Source: an uncultured Anaerotruncus sp. (GTDB taxonomy: Bacteria; Bacillota; Clostridia; Oscillospirales; Acutalibacteraceae). Taken from it: 55,573 nt of DNA. The DNA lies in assembly GCA_900539775.1 (NCBI GenBank), contig UQDL01000009.1:1-55573 (forward strand), read 5' to 3'. The position numbers and the translations under genes are program-made. Position 1 is the first letter of the stretch. Each line of letters starts with the position of its first letter. Shown piece after piece: positions 33,319 to 42,826 of the stretch. The notes under the pieces were generated by a model. That model ran no database searches and had not been told where the DNA came from. It saw nothing but the letters and a program-made list of their open reading frames with translations.

Positions 33319-35136
33319 ATGTGCGGAATTATCGGTTACATAGGCGAAAGCGACGCAACGGGAATTTTGATTAAAGGGCTTAAAGGGCTTGAATACAGAG
33401 GCTATGACAGCGGCGGCATTGCAGTGCTTGATATGCACAAGCTTAACGTTGTTAAGGCAAAAGGTGAAATTAAAAACCTTGAGGCAAAAATCAAAAAGCA
33501 GCCTCCTTACGGAAAGCTCGGAATAGGCCACACAAGATGGGCAACTCACGGAAAAGCAAATGAAATCAACGCCCATCCGCATTGCAGCAAGCATTTTGCA
33601 GTGGTGCACAACGGAATCATTGAAAACTACAAAGAAATAAGAGAAAGCCTTGAAATGAGCGGTGTTTCTTTCACAAGCGAAACAGACACAGAGGTTGTGC
33701 CTAAGCTGCTTGAGTTAAACTATTCGGGAGATGTGCTTGAGGCAATCAAAAAAACGCTGCGCCTTTTGGAAGGTTCTTATGCGCTTGGAATAATCTGCAC
33801 AGATGATGAAAACACGCTTTACTGCGCAAAGAACGGATCACCGCTGATCATAGGCAAGGGCAATGGCGAAAACTTTATTGCATCTGACATCAATCCCCTT
33901 TTGGCGCACACAAATAACGCAATTTATCTTGAAGACGGCGAAACCGCAAAAATCACAAAAGATTCAATCACCGTTTACGATAAAAACTTTGCGGAAACGG
34001 CAAAAGAAACAAAAACGATTGAATTGAGCAAAAGAGCTGCAAGCAAAGGCTATTATCCGCACTTTATGCTTAAAGAGATTTTTGAAGAGCCGGCAGTTGT
34101 GCGCGAAACGATAAGCTCTGTTACAAAAGACGGCGATGTGCAGCTTGAAAACATCCCCTTCTCAAATGAGGACATTAAGAACATTAACCGTATTTATATA
34201 GTGGGCTGCGGCTCTGCATACCATGTTGGGCTGATTGCAAAGTACAACTTTGAAAAAATTGCGCAAGTGCCCACCTTTGCCGAATACGCCGGCGAATTCA
34301 GATATGAAGACCCGGTTATAGACGAAAACTGCCTTGTTATAATAATGAGCCAAAGCGGCGAAACGGCAGACAGCCTTGCAGCTTTAAAACAGGCAAAAGA
34401 AAAAGGCGCAAAAACAATAAGCATTGTTAATGTGCCTGAAAGTTCAATTGCAAAAATGAGCGATTACAACCTGCTTACAAAAGCCGGTGCGGAAATTGCC
34501 GTTGCCACCACAAAAGCGTTTTCCTGCCAACTTGCCATGCTTAACATTCTTTGCCTTTATATTGCAAGAGAACGCAATGCCTGCACAGAGGTTTTCAGCG
34601 AAATTGCGGTAAACATGAGTTCATTATTACCAAAAAAAATCGAGCGTGTGCTTCAAAAAAGCGATTCGTTCAAGGCGCTTGCCTCGGAAATCAAAGACAT
34701 GAAAAAGTGCTTTTTCCTTGGGCGCAATGCAGACTATGGCGTTTCGCTGGAGGGTGCGCTTAAATTAAAGGAAATAAGCTATATAGATTGTGTGGGCTGC
34801 CCTGCAAGTGAGCTAAAGCACGGCACAATAAGCCTTATTGAAAAAGGCACTGTTTGCTTTGGCCTGATAAGCAACAAGGATTTGCTTCCGAAAACGGTTT
34901 CAAATCTTATTGAGGTTATTGCAAGAGGCGCAAAGGTGATAGTTTTTGCACCTGAAAGCCTTAAAGAGAATTTGGCGCAGTTTGAAACGGTGATAACATA
35001 CCCGGATTCAATTCCGTTTTTAACTCCGTTTATTGAGGTTATTCCGCTTCAGCTTTTGGCTTACTATGTGGCAGATGCAAACGGACTGCCGATAGACAAG
35101 CCACGCAATCTTGCAAAATCCGTTACCGTTGAATAA
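33319..35136 (+). CDS. glmS: glutamine-fructose-6-phosphate aminotransferase (isomerizing)
   Basis: The start is ATG 33319, so that the mature N-terminus is the catalytic Cys of MCGIIGYIG; TTGGAG upstream is the ribosome binding site. The 605-residue enzyme makes glucosamine-6-phosphate for cell-wall precursors. Residues 1-220 form the glutaminase domain (GHTRWATHG, HPHCSKHFAVVHNGIIENY), 280-420 the first sugar isomerase domain (CGSAYHVG, MSQSGETADSLAAL) and 450-605 the second (CPASELKHG, PRNLAKSVTVE at the C-terminus). Length and motifs are normal. Confidence 0.97.
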   Translation: MCGIIGYIGESDATGILIKGLKGLEYRGYDSGGIAVLDMHKLNVVKAKGEIKNLEAKIKKQPPYGKLGIGHTRWATHGKANEINAHPHCSKHFAVVHNGIIENYKEIRESLEMSGVSFTSETDTEVVPKLLELNYSGDVLEAIKKTLRLLEGSYALGIICTDDENTLYCAKNGSPLIIGKGNGENFIASDINPLLAHTNNAIYLEDGETAKITKDSITVYDKNFAETAKETKTIELSKRAASKGYYPHFMLKEIFEEPAVVRETISSVTKDGDVQLENIPFSNEDIKNINRIYIVGCGSAYHVGLIAKYNFEKIAQVPTFAEYAGEFRYEDPVIDENCLVIIMSQSGETADSLAALKQAKEKGAKTISIVNVPESSIAKMSDYNLLTKAGAEIAVATTKAFSCQLAMLNILCLYIARERNACTEVFSEIAVNMSSLLPKKIERVLQKSDSFKALASEIKDMKKCFFLGRNADYGVSLEGALKLKEISYIDCVGCPASELKHGTISLIEKGTVCFGLISNKDLLPKTVSNLIEVIARGAKVIVFAPESLKENLAQFETVITYPDSIPFLTPFIEVIPLQLLAYYVADANGLPIDKPRNLAKSVTVE

Positions 35137-35160
35137 CATAATTTTCAAATCAGCACGTAA

Positions 35161-35200
35161 AAGCGCACCCGAGGCAAATCCACGGGTGCGCTTGATTTTT
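35161..35200 (+). terminator. terminator of glmS
   Basis: AAGCGCACCCG (35161-35171) pairs perfectly with CGGGTGCGCTT (35183-35193), followed by GATTTTTA. Confidence 0.85.
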
Positions 35201-35259
35201 ATGTATTAAATTATTAAGACTGAAACAAAAGCCGAACCGCAACGGGCACAATCTTTTCA

Positions 35260-35652
35260 TCAGCCCATTTGAGCAACTATCATACCTGCATCTCTGCCGA
35301 TATTCTTTGGCAAATCGCTTTGCCTTACTGCACCGATTATGGCCGTTATCAAGGGCACAAGGCACACAAACCAGCCAATCAAACCGCCAATGATTTTACT
35401 GTTCCATTCCGCATCGGTATACATAATTTGAAGCACACCGTTATAAATTGAGCAAGTGGCTGTTATTCCAACTCCAAGGCCGAGCACGGTGTTTATTCCG
35501 CCCGTTTCCTTTTCAAACTTAATAACCTTTGCATTATTTATATCGGCAACGCTTACGGCAAAGCCTTGAGCCGCATACATTTGCGCAAGCCTGTCTGCAA
35601 ATGCATTAAAATCAAAATTTGGGCCGATATTCAACATAACCGAATCTGCCAT
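35260..35652 (-). CDS. small membrane protein of unknown function
   Basis: The start is taken at ATG 35652 (MADSVMLNIGPNFDF), with AAAGAAAGG upstream. The 130-residue protein has a soluble N-terminal part of about 55 residues (FADRLAQMYAAQGFAVSVAD, possibly a small alpha-beta domain) and then two hydrophobic segments (GINTVLGLGVGITATCSIYN, then IGGLIGWFVCLVPLITAIIG). I do not recognise the family. The DUF2752 gene lies 64 bases upstream on the same strand. Confidence 0.65.
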   Translation of the reverse strand: MADSVMLNIGPNFDFNAFADRLAQMYAAQGFAVSVADINNAKVIKFEKETGGINTVLGLGVGITATCSIYNGVLQIMYTDAEWNSKIIGGLIGWFVCLVPLITAIIGAVRQSDLPKNIGRDAGMIVAQMG

Positions 35653-35716
35653 AACTATCAAAACCTTTCTTTTTTAATGCCGTGCGCCGAAACGAAGCGC
35701 AATCACGCATTGATTT

Positions 35717-36064
35717 TTACATAATTCTTACCAGCCACACCGCAAAAAGCACCGAGGCATTTATTACGGCAGCAATAATCACAATCAATTCAGGGATTTC
35801 TTTTTTCAGCACAAGCCGTGCGCAAAGTGCTGCCGCAAGCTGAGCGAAAAGCAAAGGGGCAACGGGATTATAATAAAATGCCGCTTTTGGATCACACAGC
35901 AGCATGCAGGCAAAGGCACGGGTTAATCCGCAACCCGGGCAATCAATTCCGGTAAGCAGTTTAAACGGGCAATGATAAAGCAACAAAAGAGCTGCCGCCG
36001 GCACCGTATAGCAAACAAAGCGTTTTGCGATGCTCTTTTTTGCGGGAGCATAATGTTTTTCCAT
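35717..36064 (-). CDS. DUF2752 membrane protein
   Basis: A 115-residue protein with three hydrophobic segments and the hallmark CPGCGLTRAFACML near residue 43, the conserved core of DUF2752 proteins. These small membrane proteins are common in Clostridia and Bacteroidetes; their function is unknown. It is probably co-transcribed with the small membrane protein that follows at 35652-35260. Confidence 0.8.
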   Translation of the reverse strand: MEKHYAPAKKSIAKRFVCYTVPAAALLLLYHCPFKLLTGIDCPGCGLTRAFACMLLCDPKAAFYYNPVAPLLFAQLAAALCARLVLKKEIPELIVIIAAVINASVLFAVWLVRIM

Positions 36065-36250
36065 TTTTTCACCGGTTTCTGATTTTTACTTTTGCCAACG
36101 CTTGGCTGTTTTTATTTTATCACAGCGGCAACAACTGTGTCAACAACAAGAAGTCTTAACGCTTATTTGTGCCAACTTTATAATTGTTTATTTTTCCGTT
36201 ACCCCGTATTTATTATACTGTTGTTTAATGAATGCATAGGGTTGGAGGGA

Positions 36251-36280
36251 TTGATTAAACCCAAAGGCATATGCTATACT
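36251..36280 (+). promoter_or_regulatory. promoter of the two-component operon
   Basis: TTGATT (36251-36256), 18 bases, TATACT (36275-36280). The response regulator starts at 36309 behind GGAGGTGA. Confidence 0.65.
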
Positions 36281-36308
36281 GTTTAAGAAATCAAACGGAG
36301 GTGAAGGC

Positions 36309-37001
36309 ATGGAAACCGTACTTGTGTGTGACGACGATATTGCAATTCTGGAATCAATTGAGATTTATCTTAAAGCAGAGGGATTTAATGTGCTTAAAGC
36401 CGAAAGCGGCGAGCAGGCGCTTAATATCATTGCACAAAATGAAATTCAATGCCTTGTGATGGACATTATGATGCCGGGCATAGACGGATTGCAAACCACG
36501 CTTAAAATAAGGGAACAGAAAAAGAATTTTCCGATTATTATGCTTTCTGCAAAATCGGAGGACACGGATAAAATCGCCGGCCTGGGTTTTGGCGCAGACG
36601 ATTATGTTACCAAGCCGTTTAATCCGCTTGAGCTTGTGGCGAGAGTTAAATCACAAATTCGCAGATATATTTCCTTTTCCGGTTTTGTAAAAAAAGCCGA
36701 GCAAATCGTTACGGGCGGCTTAATTCTTGACACCGAAGCAAAAACCGTGAGCGTAGACGGCGAACCCGTGCGGCTTACTGCAAGGGAATATATGATTTTG
36801 GAATACCTGTGCAAAAACATGGGGCGTGTGCTTTCATCAGCACAAATCTATGAAGCGGTTTGGAACGAGCCTGCCTTCAGAACGGAAAAAACAGTAACCG
36901 TGCATATCAAAAACATAAGGGAAAAAATCGAAATAAACCCAAAAGACCCTAAATACATTAAGGTGGTGTACGGCCTTGGATACAAAGTGGACAAAATTTA
37001 A
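36309..37001 (+). CDS. OmpR-type response regulator
   Basis: A 230-residue regulator with a receiver domain (VLVCDDDIAILES at the start, phospho-acceptor Asp52 in VMDIMMPGIDG, Lys in DDYVTKPFNP) and an OmpR-type winged helix at the C-terminus (LTAREYMILEYLCKNMGRVL, TVHIKNIREKIE, IKVVYGLGYK). It binds DNA after phosphorylation by the kinase encoded next. The kinase frame overlaps its last 26 bases. Targets are unknown. Confidence 0.92.
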   Translation: METVLVCDDDIAILESIEIYLKAEGFNVLKAESGEQALNIIAQNEIQCLVMDIMMPGIDGLQTTLKIREQKKNFPIIMLSAKSEDTDKIAGLGFGADDYVTKPFNPLELVARVKSQIRRYISFSGFVKKAEQIVTGGLILDTEAKTVSVDGEPVRLTAREYMILEYLCKNMGRVLSSAQIYEAVWNEPAFRTEKTVTVHIKNIREKIEINPKDPKYIKVVYGLGYKVDKI

Positions 37002-39423
37002 ATTCAGCAAATTCAACAAGGTTTTATGCGCATTTTTAGGCTGCCTGATGGCGGCTTTATGCGGCTTCAACGGAATCGGAACGCTTGTTAGGGTTGAGCT
37101 TTACGGTTTGCAGGCGCTAACGGGCGACAACACAAGCACCGTGGATTCAACCATATTTAAAGAAAATTTCGCAAGCGATATTCAAAAGATAATAGACGAT
37201 GTAAGCCACAATGAAAATCAGGCAACATATGATGCCGCAAAGGCTTCCGCCGCTCAGCGCGGGCTTGAGGTTTACAAAATCCTAACCGCCTATGCAAAAA
37301 CCGCAACCACGGAAACCACAACAACATTGCAAAGCGATTCAGGCGGCAATGAAAGCGTGACGCAGATTACCGCTCCGAGCGACGAACAGCTTCGGAGCAG
37401 CCTTTCGCAATACGGCGTTTCGGATTACGGATTTGAGGACGACAAAGTGTTTTTTCAATTGCCCATACGCGAATTGCCCGAAAGCGAGCTTTCCGTTTCG
37501 CTGAGCAGCGGGCTGACGGACGACAATGCAAAATCTCAAATCGCAAGAAAATTCGGCAACAATTTTTACCGATATTATTGCAACGACACAAACGAAGCGG
37601 GCGAATCGGATTCGCTTGCGCTGAAAAACATTAAATATTATGCCGTTTATGATGACGGCTCCGTTGCCTCAAACATTGCGGATCCGCAAACTTTTTTGAG
37701 CAATGTGGAGAACCGCGCCGTTAATGATTATTATATTATCGAAAACGGCAAAGCAGAATCCGATATTTTGGATGTTTCATCCGATTCATTGCTTTCAATC
37801 TACGGCTACAGCGGCTACGAACAAACCCTTTCAAAGGTTAAGCTTTATGCACAGATAGACACTTCCTTTTCCGCCGACGATACATACGGCACGCTTAATA
37901 ACGCCATAGAAGCGGCAACAAACAACACCGGCGATTATTGCATTTATTACTTTGCCGCAAGTGCGGCTGCCTGCATAATATTCTTTGTTATATCAATCAG
38001 GCTTGCGGGTCGCAAATCGCCGAGCAAGGCCGAGGCCGAAGCCGAAACCGCATTTACGGATAAAATCCCCGCCGACCTGCATTTTGCCTTTGCGGCGGCG
38101 ATTGAAGCGCTTGCTTTTTGGCTGATAATATCCGTTGGCTCAAGTGTTTTTTACGGTTCTGTAAACAATCTCTATAAGATTTTCAGGCTTATATCATCGA
38201 ACTACGGATTTTTATATTTGGTGGGCATTGTGATTTATTTGCCACTGCTTGAGCTTTTCACATCATATGCTCGCATGGCAAAAAGCGGCATAAATATATG
38301 GAAAAGCACGCTGATTTACAAATTCGGCAATTTTATAAAGCGCATCGCAAAACGAAGCATAAAGGCAATTTCCGCATTTGCATATAAACCGCAGGAAATG
38401 AAAAAGAATACAATTCTTTTAATAACGGGCTTTGTTGTTTTAAACCTTTTCGGCATTGCGCTGATTGCGGTTTTATTTGCGCTCAACAACGGAATTTTCG
38501 TATTCCTTGCCCTGATTTTAACGACATGCCTTTTGGCGGCGGATATTTACGGCGCATACAAGGCTTCAAAATACACGGGCGAGCTTGACAAAATCATCAC
38601 CTGTGCAGCTGAGAACAGACCGATAACGGCAGATGAAGAAAACTTGCCGAAAAGTCTTAAAACGCTTTCGGAAACACTTGACAAGCAAAGTGCTGCACTG
38701 CAAAATGCAGTTATACAGGCTGTTAAAGACGAACGCACCAAAACAGAGCTTATAACAAATGTTTCCCACGATTTAAAAACTCCGCTTACCTCTGTTATAA
38801 ACTATATAGGATTGCTGCAAAAATGCGATATTGAAGGCGAAGCCGCAAAAAAATACATGGCGATTATTGACGAAAAAGCAAACAGGCTTAAAAAGCTGAT
38901 TGAGGATTTGATTGAGGCATCAAAGGTTTCCACAGGCAACATTTCGCTTAACAAAAGCCTGATCAACTTAAATGAGCTTGCAACCCAGGCAATAGTTGAG
39001 GAATCAACCGATTTTGAAAAGCTGAATTTACAATTGATTTTTGAAGAACCCACACGCAAAAACATTGTTTCGGCAGACGGAGCAAAGCTTTACCGCGTGT
39101 TTGAAAATCTGCTTTCAAATGCAAAGAAATATTCCGCACCAGGCTCAAGAGTTTATACCCGTGTTTATACTCAGGGCGATTTCGGCTGCTTTGAAATTAA
39201 AAACATTTCCAAAGCACCGCTTAATATAAGCACCGCAGAATTAACCGAACGATTTGTTCGAGGCGATAAATCTCGCTCCACGGAGGGTCACGGACTCGGG
39301 CTTTCAATAGCATCAGACATTTGCAAGCTGCACGGAGGAATGCTTGATATTGTTATTGACGGCGATTTGTTTAAAGCCACAATAAAAATACCCTGCAACG
39401 ATTTTGAAAGCAAACAGATTTAA
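36976..39423 (+). CDS. sensor histidine kinase with large extracytoplasmic domain
   Basis: The frame opens at TTG 36976, overlapping the regulator gene by 26 bases, so translation is probably coupled. The 815-residue protein has a membrane helix near 12-35, a long extracytoplasmic region to about 315, then several more membrane helices (about 317-335, 365-385, 395-425, 475-530), a HisKA domain (NVSHDLKTPLTSVINYIGLL, His598) and an ATPase domain ending in GHGLGLSIASDI near 772. The large Ser- and Thr-rich external part suggests sensing of an envelope or external signal. The ligand is unknown. Confidence 0.9.
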   Translation: MDTKWTKFKFSKFNKVLCAFLGCLMAALCGFNGIGTLVRVELYGLQALTGDNTSTVDSTIFKENFASDIQKIIDDVSHNENQATYDAAKASAAQRGLEVYKILTAYAKTATTETTTTLQSDSGGNESVTQITAPSDEQLRSSLSQYGVSDYGFEDDKVFFQLPIRELPESELSVSLSSGLTDDNAKSQIARKFGNNFYRYYCNDTNEAGESDSLALKNIKYYAVYDDGSVASNIADPQTFLSNVENRAVNDYYIIENGKAESDILDVSSDSLLSIYGYSGYEQTLSKVKLYAQIDTSFSADDTYGTLNNAIEAATNNTGDYCIYYFAASAAACIIFFVISIRLAGRKSPSKAEAEAETAFTDKIPADLHFAFAAAIEALAFWLIISVGSSVFYGSVNNLYKIFRLISSNYGFLYLVGIVIYLPLLELFTSYARMAKSGINIWKSTLIYKFGNFIKRIAKRSIKAISAFAYKPQEMKKNTILLITGFVVLNLFGIALIAVLFALNNGIFVFLALILTTCLLAADIYGAYKASKYTGELDKIITCAAENRPITADEENLPKSLKTLSETLDKQSAALQNAVIQAVKDERTKTELITNVSHDLKTPLTSVINYIGLLQKCDIEGEAAKKYMAIIDEKANRLKKLIEDLIEASKVSTGNISLNKSLINLNELATQAIVEESTDFEKLNLQLIFEEPTRKNIVSADGAKLYRVFENLLSNAKKYSAPGSRVYTRVYTQGDFGCFEIKNISKAPLNISTAELTERFVRGDKSRSTEGHGLGLSIASDICKLHGGMLDIVIDGDLFKATIKIPCNDFESKQI

Positions 39424-39437
39424 ACTTTGCATGCCGA

Positions 39438-39474
39438 AAAGCGGCTTGGATTTTAGATCCAAGCCGCTTTTTTG
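39438..39474 (+). terminator. terminator of the two-component operon
   Basis: AAAGCGGCTTGGAT (39438-39451) pairs perfectly with ATCCAAGCCGCTTT (39457-39470), followed by TTTG. Confidence 0.88.
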
Positions 39475-39563
39475 TTACCATTAAGTATATACGTTTATCT
39501 GCCGCTGCAAAGCGCTTTCCGCCTTGTGATTTTACATTGAATTAAGATTGTGGCATGAGGAAA

Positions 39564-40229
39564 TCATTCTCTGCTATTGAAATCTTTTTCGATTTTTTTG
39601 TTCCAATCCGGTGATATCGGCACACATTCACGAAATTCTTTAAAGGTTGCAGAAAGCGATTCAAAAACAGTTTTCGTTCCCTGTTCATCTGCATGATAAT
39701 TTACTGCATTTTCCCCTTCTATTCCTAAATTTCCCGCCGCTTCAACTGCATCTATATTTGCTCCTATAAACAGAAATTCCCAGCCATCATTTTGCTTTTT
39801 ATTTTTAATCATTGCCTTAACGGTATCCCTGCTGTAAATATGGCTTGAATTTTCTTCACCGTCTGTAATAACAGCAAATAAAGTATGCTGCGGAACATCC
39901 TCCCGGCGTGCATACTTATGGATGTTTTCAATGTGGCGAACAGCCAATCCGATTGCATCGATAAGTGCAGTTGAGCCTCTTACACAATAATCCTTTTCCG
40001 TCATTTTCGGAACATCGCACAGAGCAAGTCTGTCGTGCAACACAGTGCTTTCATTATCAAACAAAACCGTTGAAACAAAGCATTTGCCGGATTGTTTTTT
40101 CTGCTTTTCTATAAGCGAATTAAATCCGCCTACGGTATCAGACTCCAGCCCCGACATTGAACCGCTGCGATCCAAAATAAGCACAAGCTCCGTGATATTG
40201 TTTTCTTCTTTTTTCATTTTAATTACCAT
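39564..40229 (-). CDS. von Willebrand factor A domain protein
   Basis: A cytoplasmic protein of about 220 residues made almost entirely of one vWA domain. The metal-ion site is intact: LVLILDRSGSMSGLES at the start, a Thr/Ser pair in CVRGSTALIDAIG and an Asp in FAVITDGEENSSHIYS. Such stand-alone proteins resemble TerY-like and phage-associated vWA proteins, which act in protein assembly. The start is uncertain: ATG 40229 or 40217 are both possible, and the GAAAGG at about 40232-40237 fits the latter loosely. The mRNA leader can fold into alternative hairpins. Confidence 0.8.
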   Translation of the reverse strand: MVIKMKKEENNITELVLILDRSGSMSGLESDTVGGFNSLIEKQKKQSGKCFVSTVLFDNESTVLHDRLALCDVPKMTEKDYCVRGSTALIDAIGLAVRHIENIHKYARREDVPQHTLFAVITDGEENSSHIYSRDTVKAMIKNKKQNDGWEFLFIGANIDAVEAAGNLGIEGENAVNYHADEQGTKTVFESLSATFKEFRECVPISPDWNKKIEKDFNSRE

Positions 40230-40668
40230 AGCCTTTCGGGCTACACGCATTCATAAATAATCAACAACACCCTGCTGTAGCCCGACAAGGTGCCGCCGTG
40301 GATTACAGCCATTCCGAGATTTTGCCAACGAAATTTCAAAGGCTTATAATCAAAGCGGAGTGATTTTCACACCGTTTTTTCAAAAAAAATAATGCAATCG
40401 CAAATTTCTTTTTGCAATCACATTATATCCGCCTTTGCCGCTTAAGCGGTCGCCCGGCAAGCGACACTTTCGCAGTTGTTTTTTTAATCATTTACAAATT
40501 CAAACCGCAACGCCAATAGCGATTGAAAACTCTGCCGATTTATTCTTTTTACCGGTTGTTTCGCAAGATGCGAAACCCAGTTTGGGCATTATCTCATATC
40601 ATTAACTGTTTTTGCTTTTGCAAACGAAATGCATATGTCAGCACAAGTAAAAACACGCCGTTTTAATT
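40230..40668. other. 439-bp intergenic region with a structured leader and a minus-strand terminator
   Basis: On the minus strand a U-run hairpin at 40381-40426 (arms 40389-40404 and 40411-40426, partly G-U, then a run of T) probably ends transcription of the gene at 40669. Closer to the vWA gene, 40238-40303 contains mutually exclusive pairings around GGGCTACA, TGTAGCCC and TAGCC/GGCTA. A palindrome CCGCTTAAGCGG lies at about 40438. No coding frame is convincing. Confidence 0.5.
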
Positions 40669-41052
40669 CTAACATTGCGCACAGGCTGCAACAAATTCTT
40701 CGGCTGTTATTATTTCATAATCAACGGAATCGTAATAATCAAGCTCGTATTCCGTGCGTGTGACATAATATTTACGCCCAACGCCGACTATATAAAAATT
40801 AAGGCATCGTTTGGGATTTTGAAGTTCCTCCGACGTGATATCAATCGGAAGCGGTTCTCCGCTAAGGTCTGTTACGGGTGCCACCTGATAATAATATTTT
40901 CCTGCCACGAAATCTTCATTTTCAAAAATAAAATCTCCCGGAGCATCTTCATGCTCTATTATAAACAGGTCGTTATCGCTGAAGCCGAGTGCTCCGCCGG
41001 TTGCGCGGCGCATCCATTCATCAGCCTTTGCGATAAAATCATTTCTGTTCAT
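40669..41052 (-). CDS. small acidic protein of unknown function
   Basis: The start is taken as ATG 41052 (MNRNDFIAKADEWMRRATGG), with GAAAGG upstream. The longer frame reaches back through the terminator hairpin at 41194-41222, so its N-terminal 58 codons are not coding. The 127-residue product is soluble and acidic (IIEHEDAPGDFIFENEDFVA), with strand-rich YYYQVAPVTDLSGEPLPIDI and YYVTRTEYELDYYD segments. It may be a SMI1/KNR4-like or immunity-type fold, but I cannot name the family with confidence. Confidence 0.6.
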   Translation of the reverse strand: MNRNDFIAKADEWMRRATGGALGFSDNDLFIIEHEDAPGDFIFENEDFVAGKYYYQVAPVTDLSGEPLPIDITSEELQNPKRCLNFYIVGVGRKYYVTRTEYELDYYDSVDYEIITAEEFVAACAQC

Positions 41053-41193
41053 AAATAACCATTGCCTTTCTTGCTGCATAAGTACATTTGCTTGCGGCAC
41101 TTCCTGCAACAGCAGCCAAGAAGAAACATATTTTGCCGCATATATTTTCATCTGAGCAGACGAGAACAAGTTAAACTTTTCGCCGGCCAAATC

Positions 41194-41222
41194 TAAAAAA
41201 GGGCACGCACAAGCGTGCCCCC
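41194..41222 (-). terminator. terminator of the agr-type regulator operon
   Basis: On the minus strand GGGCACGC and GCGTGCCC form a perfect hairpin, followed by TTTTTTAG. It lies 236 bases after the kinase stop; the stretch 41223-41457 holds no gene. Confidence 0.75.
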
Positions 41223-41457
41223 GCATATCGAAAAAGGGTGTTAAAAGTTGCCGATATGCATATAGCCTCTATGCTATATACACTTACTATATCATAACAA
41301 ATTATTCATTTCAGCAGAAATGCAAAAACACTGCAATTTTGATACAAAAAAACATCAGTTTTTCACTTGCATGGCAAATATAATTTAAATGGCAAGTTTT
41401 ATGAAATACACAGACTTTAAAGCTAAAATCTCAAACCAAAGCAGCCTCAAATTCGGC

Positions 41458-42756
41458 TCAATTATATTTGTTAAACAGAATAGTGAATGAAAAGCTGCCT
41501 TCCGTTTCATCATAATGCCATTCACATATGCCATTATATTTTTTTGCGGTTTTCCTTATGCTCTTTGTGCCGTAACCGTGCACAGAGGCATCATTTTTTG
41601 TTGTTTTAAGCATGTTCCCTTTTGCCTCAGGCGCAACGGCGCAGCTGTTTACAACCCTAAGCACAACAAAACTTTTTTCGTTTTTAACAGAAAGATTTAT
41701 ATATGCATTTTTAGAATTTTTTGCGGCCTCAACAGCATTATCAAGCAGGTTTGAAAGCATTGCAACCAAATCATCATCAATAATAAAGGCAAGATTTGAT
41801 TCTCTTACATCCGCATCAAAAGCAATCCCGCTTTGAGCGCAAACAAAATCATATTTGCTTAAAATCAAATCAAACATTTTATTGCTTGTTTTACCGATAT
41901 ATCTGTATTCATCAAGATTAGATTGCACCCTTGAGAGATAGCTTTTTATTTCATCCGTGCTGCTCATGGAATTTATTGCAGAGAAATGGTGGCGCATATC
42001 ATGCACCAAAATCCTTTGCTCTTCATTCTTTTTTTCAAGCAATTCATAAAAGGTTTTATTTATCTCGTTACGCTGCTGCTCTGCCTGCAAAATGGCAAGC
42101 TCCGCTTCTTGCTTTTGAATAATGTTGTTATAAATAAATATAAAACAGCAAAACACAAGCGATGCGCAGCTTACTATTGCAAAAATAAAATTAAGCGTTT
42201 TTGAAAAATTATATTTTGTTGAGGCATAAAGGAAAACGGTAAGCGTTACTGTAACTATTATAGGATACAAAAACAGCACAAATTGGCGCTTGCGGTTATT
42301 TTCCGAAATATTTTTAAGGCAAAATAAAGTTGAAACAACCTTGCAAACAATAAGATACAAAATCTTGCTTATTGTGCCTATAATAAAAAGCGCCGCAAAA
42401 TTGCTTTTATATGCATCAATCGGAATTTTTAAGAGCGCAGATATGCCTGCCTCCGAAACAAGTTCCGTTAAAAACATAACGGCAAGCAAGAACGACGAAT
42501 GAAAAACGCTGCTTTTAAGCGAAATTTCAAAGCAAACCGAGCCAAAAATCAAATTTGCCGCAAAGAATGCGATATCATTAACAACATTTAAGTTATTGTC
42601 CAATATATTTACAGCAAATGCAGCAAGATAAAGGCCCGATAAAATTGCAATTGCGGCCGGCAAGCTTCTTTTAAGCTTAAAATTATCATAGTAATAAACA
42701 AACGCTATAAGCGCCTCAAATAAATAAACCGCAAAAAAGAATATTTGCATATGCAT
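41458..42756 (-). CDS. AgrC-like quorum-sensing histidine kinase
   Basis: A 432-residue protein with six or seven hydrophobic segments in residues 1-205, then a coiled region (KQEAELAILQAEQQRNEINK) and a GHKL-type kinase domain. The phospho-acceptor is in LVHDMRHHFSAINSM, and the ATPase N-box is LSNLLDNAVEAAKNS. This is the AgrC layout, where the membrane part binds a cyclic peptide made from AgrD. The gene follows the LytTR regulator on the same strand and lies close to agrD and agrB, which are divergent, so it is the probable receptor of this locus. Confidence 0.85.
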   Translation of the reverse strand: MHMQIFFFAVYLFEALIAFVYYYDNFKLKRSLPAAIAILSGLYLAAFAVNILDNNLNVVNDIAFFAANLIFGSVCFEISLKSSVFHSSFLLAVMFLTELVSEAGISALLKIPIDAYKSNFAALFIIGTISKILYLIVCKVVSTLFCLKNISENNRKRQFVLFLYPIIVTVTLTVFLYASTKYNFSKTLNFIFAIVSCASLVFCCFIFIYNNIIQKQEAELAILQAEQQRNEINKTFYELLEKKNEEQRILVHDMRHHFSAINSMSSTDEIKSYLSRVQSNLDEYRYIGKTSNKMFDLILSKYDFVCAQSGIAFDADVRESNLAFIIDDDLVAMLSNLLDNAVEAAKNSKNAYINLSVKNEKSFVVLRVVNSCAVAPEAKGNMLKTTKNDASVHGYGTKSIRKTAKKYNGICEWHYDETEGSFSFTILFNKYN

Positions 42757-42826
42757 AAAAGCCCTTTCTGCCGCAAAGGCAATTAAAACGGCGCCTCACT
42801 TACCTTAAGCTTGGCATTTTATTTTG

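Noticed and set aside
41053..41226. A 58-residue N-terminal extension of the protein at 40669-41052
   Set aside because: It would be encoded across the terminator hairpin at 41194-41222 and has no ribosome binding site.
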